Below, one piece after another: positions 8,150-16,783 of a DNA stretch of 64,000 nt; within the stretch, counting starts at the first letter, position 1; the number at the start of each line of letters is the position of its first letter. The notes under the pieces are model-generated. The model did not search any database and had not been told where the DNA came from. It saw only the letters and a program-made list of their open reading frames with translations. Source of the DNA: Geofilum rubicundum JCM 15548 (GTDB taxonomy: Bacteria; Bacteroidota; Bacteroidia; Bacteroidales; Marinilabiliaceae); contig NZ_BAZW01000022.1 of NCBI RefSeq assembly GCF_000974365.1, positions 1-64,000 of the forward strand. The letters run 5' to 3'. A program made the position numbers and the translations under genes.

Positions 8150-10141
8150 CTACTCCACAATGAGCGCAGCCAGCTTCTTTCGGACTTTATCGGCCAATTT
8201 GCTTTTCTTATCAATGTGCTCAAGAATATCCTTCACAGCAGGATGAGACGTAAACTCGCCCCGAACATTCTCAAAATCGGTAGCCCGTGTGTCTGCAGAA
8301 CCATCAATGCCGAATCCGGTTTGCGACTTTAGTGTAAATTCTTTACGGGCATCCTTATACATCATCTCATCCAACAGGACGACGGCATTTTTCCATTCTT
8401 CCACAAATCCATCTATTTCATCCCGGCCAGCCACAGCCACATCCAACCCAATTTCCTCCTTCAGCCTGGGAACAATCCAGTTCCAGGCCCAGAAAAAATA
8501 GTTCTCTTTCCATTCGCGGTAATAGCCATTAAGGTCAACAATGGACTCAATTTTTCCTTGCTCAAGGTCATTGACAAACTTTAAAACAATTTCTTTAGGC
8601 ACCAACAAACCAGCCATATCCACCCATTCACCGGAACCCTCCAATCCATCGGATGTCAAGGCCTTACGCATCTCAACATCTGTTTTATACCGTTTCAGCT
8701 CCAGCTTTTTAACCAGGCCGTTACCCAGAAATTTTACCAGTCCCAAACGATACAATTGAATGCCCCGTTCAAGCGCTGTGTCAGAAATCTTCACGCTGTT
8801 GTACATGTAATATTCAGAGGTCGGCCCCGAAGTCTCCTTCAAATCTTTCAACACCTTAATACCCTGTATCATTTTTTGAATGGAATAGGGACTGAGCAGG
8901 TTGAAGACGATCGAGTCGAGCAACTCGGAACTTTTGCGCCGGTCGCGTTTGGGCCATTTACGGGCATCGCGAATGGTACCTATACTTCTTAGATTGACGG
9001 CAGGCGCCAGGTGACTTTCATCCCGGTTTTCAATCAAATAGGAGAAGGGCAAATCAGACGTGTCGGGATTGCGATAGTGCCGCCCCATCACCAGAGAAAA
9101 AGCACCAATTTTAGCCGGCCATAACAAATAGGAATCGCTGGTGGTCTTTCCGCCACGCTCCACAATTCCCTGATGAATAGGTCCCAGTTTATACATGTGA
9201 TTACTCTGGTTGGAACCGCTGCCAGCATTCAAAAAGGAATAATACCCTGCAATAAGTAAGGTGGATTTATGATGAGAAACCGTATAAGGTCCGGCAAATA
9301 TGGAGCAGGCCTCTCCATGAAACCCCTGGCAATTGGCAAAGAAAACCGAATTCTCCGCACTGTATTGTTTTCCCAATACCGTGCCCTGTCCCACAAAGCA
9401 CTTGGAAATCATGGTAGACTCCGTAACGATGCTGCCACAGGATGTAATGAATTCCTCGGCGATCACTCCGGGACCAATATAAGCCGGATCTTCCTCACAA
9501 CTATTCACCGATCCGTTGGTCAGGCGGTAAATGCCTTCAATTTCGGCATAAGGTCCGATATTCACGTTTAAAATAGTGCGGCAATTGAGCAAATGCGCTC
9601 CTGTTCCAATCTTACCGCGATCCGATCGTGTCTTTTCCACATAGGCATCCACCATATGCATTAAGCGACTAATAAGTTCGGGACGATGGCGATAAAAGGC
9701 CATGAGGTAGGCCGATTGCGCAGACAATTCATTGTACATGGCTATTTCCCGCCCCCCTGTTTCATTCAAAACGGCCACCCTGACGCCATTTCCGAAAGCG
9801 GAGGGCTCGGTTACCGACAGGGAATCCACATTTTCGATAATCACATCATCACCAATATCGTAGTTAGCGAGATGATTTTTTATCTGACTGATATAAACAT
9901 TATCACCGATTTGACAATTATGAATGGTCGCATGATACAATCCTGCCATTTTTGGAACACCACCCGGCGAAGTAAAAGACTTCTCAAGCAGACCAATTGA
10001 AACACGGCCAGAAAACTGGACATTTCGAATGTTAGAGGCAGAAAAGTCGCTTTTTACCGTGATAAGCGACCAGTCGCGACAAACACAACCATTCCTTTCA
10101 AGCTGAGCAATTTCTTCTGTTGATAGATTTCGAAACTTCAT
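8150..10141 (-). CDS. DUF4954 left-handed beta-helix (acyltransferase-like) protein
   Basis: About 663 aa from the ATG at 10141 (MKFRNLSTEEIAQLERNG). The frame is open 30 codons further upstream to 10231, but that extension is hydrophobic and unlike the family start. The first ~400 residues contain repeated hexapeptide-like turns (IGDNVYIS, IGPGVIAEEF, VGQGTVLGKQ). This matches the left-handed beta-helix of UDP-GlcNAc acyltransferases and nucleotidyltransferases. The rest is alpha-helical. It resembles the Bacteroidota DUF4954 family, for which I know no proven activity. It lies upstream of glmS on the same strand, 90 bp away, which hints at a role in hexosamine metabolism. That link is inference. 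Confidence 0.8.
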   Translation of the reverse strand: MKFRNLSTEEIAQLERNGCVCRDWSLITVKSDFSASNIRNVQFSGRVSIGLLEKSFTSPGGVPKMAGLYHATIHNCQIGDNVYISQIKNHLANYDIGDDVIIENVDSLSVTEPSAFGNGVRVAVLNETGGREIAMYNELSAQSAYLMAFYRHRPELISRLMHMVDAYVEKTRSDRGKIGTGAHLLNCRTILNVNIGPYAEIEGIYRLTNGSVNSCEEDPAYIGPGVIAEEFITSCGSIVTESTMISKCFVGQGTVLGKQYSAENSVFFANCQGFHGEACSIFAGPYTVSHHKSTLLIAGYYSFLNAGSGSNQSNHMYKLGPIHQGIVERGGKTTSDSYLLWPAKIGAFSLVMGRHYRNPDTSDLPFSYLIENRDESHLAPAVNLRSIGTIRDARKWPKRDRRKSSELLDSIVFNLLSPYSIQKMIQGIKVLKDLKETSGPTSEYYMYNSVKISDTALERGIQLYRLGLVKFLGNGLVKKLELKRYKTDVEMRKALTSDGLEGSGEWVDMAGLLVPKEIVLKFVNDLEQGKIESIVDLNGYYREWKENYFFWAWNWIVPRLKEEIGLDVAVAGRDEIDGFVEEWKNAVVLLDEMMYKDARKEFTLKSQTGFGIDGSADTRATDFENVRGEFTSHPAVKDILEHIDKKSKLADKVRKKLAALIVE

Positions 10142-10352
10142 TTCCGAATGATTTAATGAAAACAATTCGAAAGTAAGAATATTTAAGAAAAGGGACACCA
10201 TGCACAGCAAAACGAAACCTTCACACAACAAAACAATGTGCCAGTGTGCCCAATAACAAGGTTATGAAAGACCTATATATTACTCAATCCATTCAAAACC
10301 TCACTAAAGCAAAAAACAACTAAAAACGAACTATTCAAAAGGAAATGAAAGA

Positions 10353-10640
10353 TCACCCTTCGTGTATGAGGTCATTCCATTCAGGATGTCTTTTAACGAA
10401 AGTCACAATAAAAGGACAAACCGGAATTATCTGAACGCCGTGGTCCCTGCACCACTCAAAAGCGCCTTTGGTCAGTTGAGAAGCCACCCCTTTACCTTTG
10501 TGAGCATCAGGAACCAGCGTGTGGACAAAGGCAAAAACATCGGGCTTTTTCACTTTATATTCGATAAAGGCTACAGCACCTTCTACTTCCAATTCAAAAC
10601 GATGAAGATCTTCTTTATGAACTACCTGTGGCATAATCAT
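10353..10640 (-). CDS. Small GNAT-like N-acetyltransferase (YjdJ type)
   Basis: 95 aa. The core HTLVPDAHKGKGVASQLTKG matches the acetyl-CoA pyrophosphate loop (Gln/Arg-x2-Gly-x-Gly/Ala, here HKGKGVA) of the short YjdJ/Gtl1-like GNAT domain. It is followed by VQIIPVCPFIVTFVKRHPEW, the conserved CPF(V/I)..(F/Y)(I/V)..HPE(W/Y) end. Substrate is unknown for this subgroup. It lacks the extra strands of full-size GNATs, as usual for this family. The start could be Met1 or Met3 (MIMPQV). It appears monocistronic. Confidence 0.85.
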   Translation of the reverse strand: MIMPQVVHKEDLHRFELEVEGAVAFIEYKVKKPDVFAFVHTLVPDAHKGKGVASQLTKGAFEWCRDHGVQIIPVCPFIVTFVKRHPEWNDLIHEG

Positions 10641-10855
10641 TAATTTTAAACGTAAAACGACAAAAAAATGGCCTTACAGGGAAAGATAAACAACAGCCGG
10701 CAACAAAGCAATTTTCGGGGCAAAAAACAACAGATCAGATACAGATCCGGCTCCCCAACGGGCTGCCCGACCTCTTACCGTTCCACCGAAGCCTTCCATT
10801 GCAAACCTTAAAAAAAAATAGTAAGTTAGTTGCTTAAACCAAACAATCATCTGTC

Positions 10856-11203
10856 ATGGATAACTATTTACTAATTAGTCTTGTTAGCGTTGCGCTATCG
10901 CTTTTTTTGCTGATATCTGTCTGGAATATTTTCGAAAAAGCCGGAAAACCGGGATGGACGGCCATCATCCCCATATACAACTTAATCATTCTGCTTCAAA
11001 TCATTGGTAAGCCCTGGTGGTGGATTTTCCTGATCCTCATTGCACCAATCAACCTCGTCTTCGGCGTTTGGGCAGTCAATTTGCTTTCAAAAAGTTTTGG
11101 AAAAGGTGTATGGTACACCGTGGGTATCATTTTTCTACCCTATATTTTCATACCCGTATTAGGATTTGGCGATGCCCAATACCAGGGGGCAGCAGGAAAA
11201 TAA
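10856..11203 (+). CDS. DUF5684-type small integral membrane protein
   Basis: 115 aa with three hydrophobic segments: about residues 4-25, 38-70 (rich in Trp, GKPWWWIFLILIAPINL) and 85-105. The pattern EKAGKPGWTAIIPIYNLIIL is the hallmark of DUF5684 proteins, often annotated beside signal peptidase I-like sequences. No catalytic residues can be named and the function is unknown. The following antiporter gene is convergent, with 10 bp between the two stop codons. Confidence 0.8.
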   Translation: MDNYLLISLVSVALSLFLLISVWNIFEKAGKPGWTAIIPIYNLIILLQIIGKPWWWIFLILIAPINLVFGVWAVNLLSKSFGKGVWYTVGIIFLPYIFIPVLGFGDAQYQGAAGK

Positions 11204-11213
11204 AACGATTTTT

Positions 11214-13190
11214 CTACTTGGCCATAAACATTTTTACCGTGTGGGCGATTTGGTCCTGTTTTCCCAAAACATAGACGATATCGCCCTTTTTAAACCTCGT
11301 TTCAGCCATCGGATTTTCGACAATCAAATCTGATCGCTTGATGGCAACAACGGTTACTCCGGCGTTTTTTCTAAAATCCAGCTCTGCCAGATTTTTACCG
11401 ACTACCGGAGAGTGTTCATGGACTTTTAAGGCAGATATTTCTATGTTGGGAAGGTCCTTCATTATTGAAAAGCGCGAAGATTTGACGGATTGTCGCACCA
11501 CCCCATAATTATCCTTTCTGATGCGGCCAATAATCTGACTAATATCACTCTGCGGAATCAAATATTTGTTCAGCACCCGCTCGAAGACTTCAATGGCCGT
11601 TTCAAACTCCTCCGGAATAACCTGGGTAGCTCCTACTCTGTGTAACTCTTCAACGTCTTCGACATATCTGGTGCGGACAAAGATGGAAGCATGCTTGTTT
11701 AAATGTCTGACGCGTTCAATAATCGACAGGGCAGTAATCATATCACCTATCGATACCACGATCACCTCGGCGGTTTCCACATGCGCCCTTCGCAGAATGG
11801 GCTCATTGGCGGCATCCCCATAAATGATGGTCTCTCCTTCCTCCTGTCTCTTTTTTACTTCTGCCGGATCAAAAGCTATAGCAATATAAGGCAAATGAAT
11901 ATATCCCGCCATGGCCGCAATATTACGGGAACGGGAGTCCTTTCCAATTAACACCAGATGATTCTCCAGAACCGGAATGTCAATTTGCTTAAGGGGAAAC
12001 ATCCCTTCAATCAGCACTTTGGGCAATGGAAAAGAAACCAACCAGGAAGACAGCGGTCGCGACAGCATAATCTGAAAGGGAGTGAGCGACATGGTAGTAA
12101 CGGCAGTAGCTAAAAACAATTGGTAATAGAAATCTGACACGATGCCGTATCCCAGGCCCAATTGCACCAATATAAAGGAGAATTCACCGACTTGCGCCAG
12201 AGCCAGTCCGACCAGTATGAAACCTCTGAAAGTATGCCCGAGCACAAATCCGGTCATGCCCGCCACAAAGGCCTTGATGCCAATCACAACCAACACGGTT
12301 ATAAAAACAAGCGAAAGATTGTCCACCACAAATTCCAAATCCAGCATCATTCCAATGGAAACAAAAAAGAAGCTGGTAAAAATGTCTTTAAAGGGAATGA
12401 TATGTCCGTAAATATGGTGACTATGCTCGGATTCAGAAATCATTAAGCCCGCCAAAAAGGCGCCAAAAGCCAGTGACATGCCCAGCTCGTTGGTAAGAAA
12501 GGCGATGCCCAGACAAATAAGCAGGACGCTCATAAAATAAAGCTCCTGATTCTTCGTCATCGCAATAATATGTAAAACCCAGGGCATCACCCATTTATGT
12601 CCGACATAAACCATAACAATAATGAGAACGGACTTAATGCCCAGATAAAAAATCATGCTGCCTACCCCCTCCGTCTCCCCGCCTAAAAGGGGTGTAAACA
12701 GCAACAATGGAACCAGCAGAATGTCCTGAAAAATCAGTATCCCCAAAACCGTCCTGCCATAATTGGAAGTTAGTTCAGATCGATCCTGCAAGACTTTCAA
12801 AACCACGGCGGTACTGCTCAGAGCCGTAATAAAACCAATAAACACTGCTCCCAAAAGATCCATCTCATAGCTTCTGGCGACCAGTAAAATGAGAGCGGCA
12901 GTAACAAACACCTGCATAAATCCGCCCACAAAAACAACGCGGCGAATTTTTATCAGGTGCTTCAATGAGAACTCCAGGCCTATTGTAAACAAGAGCAAAA
13001 CAACGCCAATTTCAGCCAGAGTATGGATACTTTCCGAGGAGGAAACAATTCCGGTAAGATGCGGCCCAGCCAAAACTCCGGTCAGTAAATAGCCCACAAT
13101 GGTAGGCACTTTTATCCGGTTAAAAGCATAATTCACCAGAGTCGACAAGGCAAATATGATAAGAATATCTTTAAGTATCGGGAATTCCAT
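11214..13190 (-). CDS. CPA2-family cation:proton antiporter with RCK domains
   Basis: 658 aa. An inner-membrane antiporter of the KefB/YbaL type that exchanges K+ or Na+ for H+. Residues about 5-385 form the Na_H_exchanger domain with ~12 hydrophobic helices (TIVGYLLTGVLAGPHL, LLLFTIGLEFS, ALSSTAVVLK). Residues about 405-530 form a TrkA_N/RCK nucleotide-binding domain (HLVLIGKDSRSRNIA, VVSIGDMITALSI). Residues about 570-655 form a TrkA_C domain (VVGKNLAEL, FKKGDIVYVLG). Such modules gate transport by binding nucleotide. A TATCTTTG promoter box lies about 40 bp upstream. Whether K+ or Na+ is carried cannot be decided here. Confidence 0.9.
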   Translation of the reverse strand: MEFPILKDILIIFALSTLVNYAFNRIKVPTIVGYLLTGVLAGPHLTGIVSSSESIHTLAEIGVVLLLFTIGLEFSLKHLIKIRRVVFVGGFMQVFVTAALILLVARSYEMDLLGAVFIGFITALSSTAVVLKVLQDRSELTSNYGRTVLGILIFQDILLVPLLLFTPLLGGETEGVGSMIFYLGIKSVLIIVMVYVGHKWVMPWVLHIIAMTKNQELYFMSVLLICLGIAFLTNELGMSLAFGAFLAGLMISESEHSHHIYGHIIPFKDIFTSFFFVSIGMMLDLEFVVDNLSLVFITVLVVIGIKAFVAGMTGFVLGHTFRGFILVGLALAQVGEFSFILVQLGLGYGIVSDFYYQLFLATAVTTMSLTPFQIMLSRPLSSWLVSFPLPKVLIEGMFPLKQIDIPVLENHLVLIGKDSRSRNIAAMAGYIHLPYIAIAFDPAEVKKRQEEGETIIYGDAANEPILRRAHVETAEVIVVSIGDMITALSIIERVRHLNKHASIFVRTRYVEDVEELHRVGATQVIPEEFETAIEVFERVLNKYLIPQSDISQIIGRIRKDNYGVVRQSVKSSRFSIMKDLPNIEISALKVHEHSPVVGKNLAELDFRKNAGVTVVAIKRSDLIVENPMAETRFKKGDIVYVLGKQDQIAHTVKMFMAK

Positions 13191-13230
13191 GGGATGCCTG
13201 TATGGATATATTGATTAATAGCAATAGCCC

Positions 13231-13238
13231 CAAAGATA
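13231..13238 (-). promoter_or_regulatory. Candidate -7 box for the antiporter gene
   Basis: On the minus strand this reads TATCTTTG, an exact match to the Bacteroidota TAnnTTTG consensus. It lies 41 bp upstream of the antiporter start. No well-spaced -33 TTG is seen. Confidence 0.45.
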
Positions 13239-13501
13239 GCCATTATAGAGGAGCAATAGGGAAAAAACATCCAACCTTAACAAATAAAATGTACCGACTT
13301 TAAGCAGGCCAACAATCAATTACTTTTTTCTTTACCTCGTCCAGTCATCTTTTTTGTGAGACAAATTGACGATTTTGCATTCACAAATTACTCTGACGCA
13401 TGCAGACAATCACCGCCAAACGACTCTAGAACAAACCCTTAACAAGCAATCCCCCAAAATAAGCCAAAACCAGACAGCTTTCATAATCCTATTCTGAAAC
13501 C

Positions 13502-13509
13502 TATATTTG
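13502..13509 (+). promoter_or_regulatory. Candidate -7 box for the GH28 gene
   Basis: TATATTTG matches TAnnTTTG. It would give a leader of roughly 70 nt before the start at 13587. The -33 region is weak. Confidence 0.45.
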
Positions 13510-13586
13510 TTTAAAAGAAAACAATGGGAAACAGAATAATTTGAACCATTTCCTGTTGACGAATTAATTCATTAACATGAACCATT

Positions 13587-14981
13587 ATGAGAAAGAGTTT
13601 GATATTGTTGGTATTTGTGCTGTTTGCTCTCCCCAAAATTGCTTTGGCAGATAATGACCCCTGGGAAAAAGCCAAAGAGATACTGGAACAAATTAAAGAT
13701 CCTGTTTTTCCCGACAGAGATTATGTGATTACTAAAAACGGCGGAAAGCCAGGTGCGAAGCATGACAACACCAAAGTAATCAACCGTTTGATTGAGAAAT
13801 GTAGCAAAGCCGGTGGCGGTAGGGTCATTATTCCTCCCGGGGAATTTTACACGGGTCCCATTACGCTCAAAAGCAATGTCAACCTTCACCTGCAAGAAGG
13901 CGCTACACTCATGTTTTCAAATAACCCATCTGATTATACACCTTTTGTAAGAACGCGCTGGGAAGGGCTTGACGTTATCAATTATCGCCCGCTTATCTAT
14001 GCCAGTGATGAAACCAACATTGCAGTCACCGGAAAAGGCAAACTGGATGGCAGAGCCGACAACGAAAGTTGGTGGTGGATGAAAGAAAAAAAGGAGTATG
14101 GCTGGAAAGAAGGCATGAGCAGCCAATACCAGACCGGTCGCCCCAAACTCATGAAAATGGCGGAAGACAATGTGCCGGTAGAAGAGCGTCTGATGACGGA
14201 GGAAGATTTATTGCGCCCCCAGTTCATCAGTCCCATCAATTGCACCAACGTATTGATTGAAGGCGTCACCATAGTAAGAGCTCCCTTTTGGGTCATTCAT
14301 CCCATTTTCTGCGAAAATGTGACCGTAAGAGGCGTGACCATCTCCAGCCACGGCCCCAACAACGACGGCTGCGACCCCGAATCAAGCAGGAATGTATTGA
14401 TTGAAGATTGTTTGTTCGATACCGGGGACGACTGTATAGCCATCAAATCAGGACGCAACAACGACGGTCGCAACACGCCCATCCCCAGCGAAAACATCAT
14501 CGTGCGCAACTGTCACATGAAAGATGGTCACGGTGGCGTAGTGATGGGAAGCGAAATTTCGGCTGGCGTGAGCAACGTTTTTGTAGAAAATTGCACCATG
14601 GACAGTCCCGAACTCGACCGGGTCATCCGCATCAAAACCAACACCGTCCGGGGCGGGTATGTGCGCGATGTCTATGTGCGCAACGTTGAGGTAGGCCAGT
14701 GCCGGGAAGCCGTTTTTCGCATTGAACTGATGTATGAGCGCCGCGACGGGGATGGTCCGTATATGCCGGACATCAGAAACATCGTTCTGGAAAATGTCAA
14801 CAGTCAAAAAAGCCGCTACGGGGTATTGATTGAGGGACGCGAGGAAGCCATTGTTGTATCGGATATCCAATTCATCAATTGTGATTTCCACAACGTTGAA
14901 ATACCCACCAAAATCACAGGTTCAAAAAATATCGAATTCAAAAATGTCAGTTTTACGGTAGATGAAGTAACCACCTACTAA
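13587..14981 (+). CDS. Glycoside hydrolase family 28 (polygalacturonase-like)
   Basis: 464 aa. A secreted pectin-degrading enzyme with an N-terminal signal peptide (MRKSLILLVFVLFALPKIAL, cleavage near ALA-D). The right-handed beta-helix repeats span about residues 55-460. The GH28 catalytic pattern is present: NNDGCDP (Asp of the NTD motif), TGDDCIAIKSG (Asp-Asp), GHGGVVMGSE (His) and RVIRIKTN (Arg-Ile-Lys). All key acids are intact, so it should be active on galacturonan-type substrates; endo versus exo mode cannot be told. There is no T9SS tail, so it is probably periplasmic. It stands alone, not in a visible polysaccharide-utilisation locus, and is followed by a terminator. Confidence 0.92.
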   Translation: MRKSLILLVFVLFALPKIALADNDPWEKAKEILEQIKDPVFPDRDYVITKNGGKPGAKHDNTKVINRLIEKCSKAGGGRVIIPPGEFYTGPITLKSNVNLHLQEGATLMFSNNPSDYTPFVRTRWEGLDVINYRPLIYASDETNIAVTGKGKLDGRADNESWWWMKEKKEYGWKEGMSSQYQTGRPKLMKMAEDNVPVEERLMTEEDLLRPQFISPINCTNVLIEGVTIVRAPFWVIHPIFCENVTVRGVTISSHGPNNDGCDPESSRNVLIEDCLFDTGDDCIAIKSGRNNDGRNTPIPSENIIVRNCHMKDGHGGVVMGSEISAGVSNVFVENCTMDSPELDRVIRIKTNTVRGGYVRDVYVRNVEVGQCREAVFRIELMYERRDGDGPYMPDIRNIVLENVNSQKSRYGVLIEGREEAIVVSDIQFINCDFHNVEIPTKITGSKNIEFKNVSFTVDEVTTY

Positions 14982-15004
14982 ATAAACCGACGATTTTTCC
15001 ACCA

Positions 15005-15038
15005 AAACCCCGGGCATATGGTCCGGGGTTTATTTTTT
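15005..15038 (+). terminator. Intrinsic terminator after the GH28 gene
   Basis: 9-bp stem AAACCCCGG (15005-15013) / CCGGGGTTT (15023-15031), then ATTTTTTT. Confidence 0.88.
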
Positions 15039-15104
15039 TATAATTGATAGCAAGTGGTTTGCATCTCAAGCATCGTTTTTTAAATATTTTTTTAATCCCG
15101 AAGG

Positions 15105-15135
15105 TTGGATGGAATCAAAGAATACGCTACATTTG
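15105..15135 (+). promoter_or_regulatory. Promoter of tRNA-Met
   Basis: -33 TTG (15105-15107) and -7 box TACATTTG (15128-15135), separated by 20 nt. This matches the Bacteroidota consensus TTG-N~20-TAnnTTTG. Transcription would begin about 20 nt before the tRNA. Confidence 0.7.
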
Positions 15136-15160
15136 CAACCGCAAAAACAAAGTTACAGAT

Positions 15161-15237
15161 GCCGAGGTAGCTCAGCTGGTTAGAGCGCATGATTCATAAT
15201 CATGAGGTCGGCGGTTCAAGCCCGCCTCTCGGTACCA
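15161..15237 (+). tRNA. tRNA-Met (anticodon CAT), CCA encoded
   Basis: 77 nt. The acceptor arm GCCGAGG pairs with TCTCGGT, with a G1-U72 wobble at the end. The D stem is GCTC/GAGC. The anticodon stem is CATGA/TCATG with loop TTCATAA giving CAT. The T stem is GGCGG/CCGCC with loop TTCAAGC. Discriminator A and CCA are encoded. A base pair at 1-72 and the general sequence favour elongator Met over initiator. The isoleucine-2 (lysidine) tRNA also has CAT but looks less similar. Confidence 0.9.
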
Positions 15238-15242
15238 AATCT

Positions 15243-15287
15243 ACAAAGGGTTGCAGTCTATCAGACTCGCAACCCTTTGTTTTTTTT
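15243..15287 (+). terminator. Intrinsic terminator after tRNA-Met
   Basis: 12-bp stem ACAAAGGGTTGC (15243-15254) / GCAACCCTTTGT (15269-15280). The loop contains a further AGTCT/AGACT pairing. A run of T follows. Confidence 0.9.
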
Positions 15288-15314
15288 GCATCAAACGTGC
15301 ATCAACCAGACCAT

Positions 15315-15322
15315 CATTTAGC
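15315..15322. repeat. Target-site duplication, left copy
   Basis: CATTTAGC immediately left of the insertion sequence, identical to 16776-16783. Confidence 0.88.
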
Positions 15323-15347
15323 GGATCATATCCAAAAGTTGGGTCTA
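15323..15347. repeat. IS terminal inverted repeat, left
   Basis: Starts GGATCATATCC and ends AAAAGTTGGGTCTA. It pairs with 16751-16775 with three mismatches (TAT versus CGC). It includes the stop codon of the transposase. Confidence 0.9.
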
Positions 15348-16289
15348 GGCATAAATCTTACACAATCTAAAGAGGAAGAATTTGACATCAACAACGCCTC
15401 GGAACTGTCTTCTAAAGTCTTTTATTTTTGCATTGAATGATTCAGCAGCGGCATTCGTACTTCTGCTGTAGAAGTAGTTTGTGATTGTTTGATGATGCGT
15501 TTCAAAGGTTCTTCTAATGGTCATAAAAGCGTTAAATCCTGCTTTCTCAATGTCATTAAACCAATGTGCCAGTTTTGTTCTCGCAATATCTGGCTGAATT
15601 TTCCAGTTATAGATTTCACAAAGGTTATTGGCAAGTTTATAGGCTTTTCCAATGTCAGGATATAATTCAAATAGTATTTGGGCTCTATTCCATTGAGCGA
15701 GTGTCCAGCGTTCTTCAGGTTTAAATAGAAGATATCTGCTTCTTGCCAGCAGTTGTTTTCGGGTATCATCATTGGATAGAACTTCAGGGTGGTATTCAAT
15801 TCCTTTTGTTTTGGCTTCTTTGTAGGCTTTATTTTCAGCATCTAATGTTTCCCATCTGTGCTTAATGCGGATGTCTTGAACGGCCTCGTAGGCCAGTTTC
15901 TGCACGTGAAACCGGTCTGTAACGCGCATGGCACCGGGAAAGCATTTTTTGACAATAAGGTTCATATTTCCAGCCATATCCAGTGTAACCTCTCGAACAA
16001 TTTTGCGCTTATGAGCCGGGTAATGCTCAAGTATTATTTTGATTATATCACTTGATTGAGTCCCTTTGAACATCCCAACAATAGCTCCTTTCTTTCCTTT
16101 CCTGGCCTTGTTGGTAATAATGGTATAGAGCTCACCATTGGACAAAGCCGTCTCATCAATTGTCAGGTAAGGACCGAGATTTTTGGGGTAAATAATGTAC
16201 TGCTCTGCATGTGCCAGCTGCTTCCAACTGTAGAAATCACTCAGTTTCTCTTTATATTGACGTTGAAAGTTGCGCCCATTAACGCCCAA
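15345..16289 (-). CDS. ISAon1/ISL3-like transposase, catalytic part (frame B)
   Basis: 314 aa from a TTG at 16289. The frame is open further upstream into the end of frame A (…NAISCQSLETYLGVNGRNF), so translation probably enters from there. A DDE transposase of the ISL3 type: first Asp in YLTIDETALSNG, second in EVTLDMAGNM, CFPGAMRVTDRFHVQKL, and a final Glu in RSTNAAAESFNAKIKDFR. All acids appear present. Frame B lies +1 relative to frame A. The two could be joined by skipping one base near TTT TTA A AAG, by slippage on the T6A4 run, or translated separately. NCBI-style annotation treats such pairs as separate genes. Confidence 0.88.
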   Translation of the reverse strand: MGVNGRNFQRQYKEKLSDFYSWKQLAHAEQYIIYPKNLGPYLTIDETALSNGELYTIITNKARKGKKGAIVGMFKGTQSSDIIKIILEHYPAHKRKIVREVTLDMAGNMNLIVKKCFPGAMRVTDRFHVQKLAYEAVQDIRIKHRWETLDAENKAYKEAKTKGIEYHPEVLSNDDTRKQLLARSRYLLFKPEERWTLAQWNRAQILFELYPDIGKAYKLANNLCEIYNWKIQPDIARTKLAHWFNDIEKAGFNAFMTIRRTFETHHQTITNYFYSRSTNAAAESFNAKIKDFRRQFRGVVDVKFFLFRLCKIYA

Positions 16290-16320
16290 ATAGGTTTCTA
16301 GACTCTGACAGCTTATTGCA

Positions 16321-16713
16321 TTAGTATCGACTAATTTCTTTTAAAAAAGCAGCATACTCTGCGCTCATGCGAGTACCCTGTGCTACTAAATTCCAATCTC
16401 TTGTAACCTTCTTTGTTTGATTGTCAATCTCCACATCCCATCGACGCCTTTTAACATTTAAGGTTACTAACATATTGCGAATGGGATAATCATTGATCAG
16501 GCGAGGCTGCATAAAACCACTTGCCTTGTATTTATGCGTTTTATATTCTTCAGGAATTTTGTTTTTTTCTTCCAGATAAATGGTCAGTGTTTTATCATAG
16601 ACATATTTTCCGCTTTCGCCTTTTTCCAGACTAACAATACTAAAGTACTCTAGGATCCCTTCTGGAAGTATGAGTTCTAACAACGATTGGTTGATATCTT
16701 CTTTCATCTGCAT
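16321..16713 (-). CDS. ISAon1-type transposase N-terminal protein (frame A)
   Basis: 130 aa, MQMKEDINQSLLELILPEGI … EISRY. It begins with the LLELILPEGILEYF motif that opens the N-terminal region of ISAon1/ISL3-like transposases in Bacteroidota and includes RRRWDVEI and a basic, probably DNA-end-binding, surface. The stop TAA overlaps the open frame B. The final codons GCT TTT TTA AAA form a T6A4 run suitable for slippage. Confidence 0.85.
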   Translation of the reverse strand: MQMKEDINQSLLELILPEGILEYFSIVSLEKGESGKYVYDKTLTIYLEEKNKIPEEYKTHKYKASGFMQPRLINDYPIRNMLVTLNVKRRRWDVEIDNQTKKVTRDWNLVAQGTRMSAEYAAFLKEISRY

Positions 16714-16750
16714 TTAATTATTGAAATGCAAATATGAGATATTTTGAATT

Positions 16751-16775
16751 TAGACCCAACTTTTGGGCGTGATCC
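16751..16775. repeat. IS terminal inverted repeat, right
   Basis: Reverse complement of the left repeat except for three central bases. It starts TAGACCCAACTTTTGG and ends GTGATCC. Confidence 0.9.
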
Positions 16776-16783
16776 CATTTAGC
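16776..16783. repeat. Target-site duplication, right copy
   Basis: CATTTAGC, identical to 15315-15322. Confidence 0.88.

Larger units (their letters stand above)
13191..13586. other. Divergent intergenic region (antiporter / GH28)
   Basis: A gene-free region of 396 bases between divergent genes. It holds the candidate -7 boxes listed separately (13231-13238 leftward, 13502-13509 rightward). I see no RNA gene or repeat. Confidence 0.5.
15323..16775 (-). mobile_element. Complete ISL3-like (ISAon1-type) insertion sequence
   Basis: 1453 bp. The terminal inverted repeats are 25 bp (15323-15347 and 16751-16775), identical at 22 of 25 positions, and begin GGATCA and share CCAAAAGTTGGGTCTA. An exact 8-bp direct repeat, CATTTAGC, flanks the element. 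GG-starting repeats and 8-bp duplications are typical of the ISL3 family. It carries two overlapping transposase frames. Both ends and the target duplication are intact, so the insertion is recent. It sits just after the tRNA-Met terminator and disrupts no recognisable gene. Confidence 0.92.

Noticed and set aside
8150-10231. Longer start of the DUF4954 protein at 10231
   Set aside because: The 30 extra residues are hydrophobic and unlike the family start; MKFRNLSTEE at 10141 fits.
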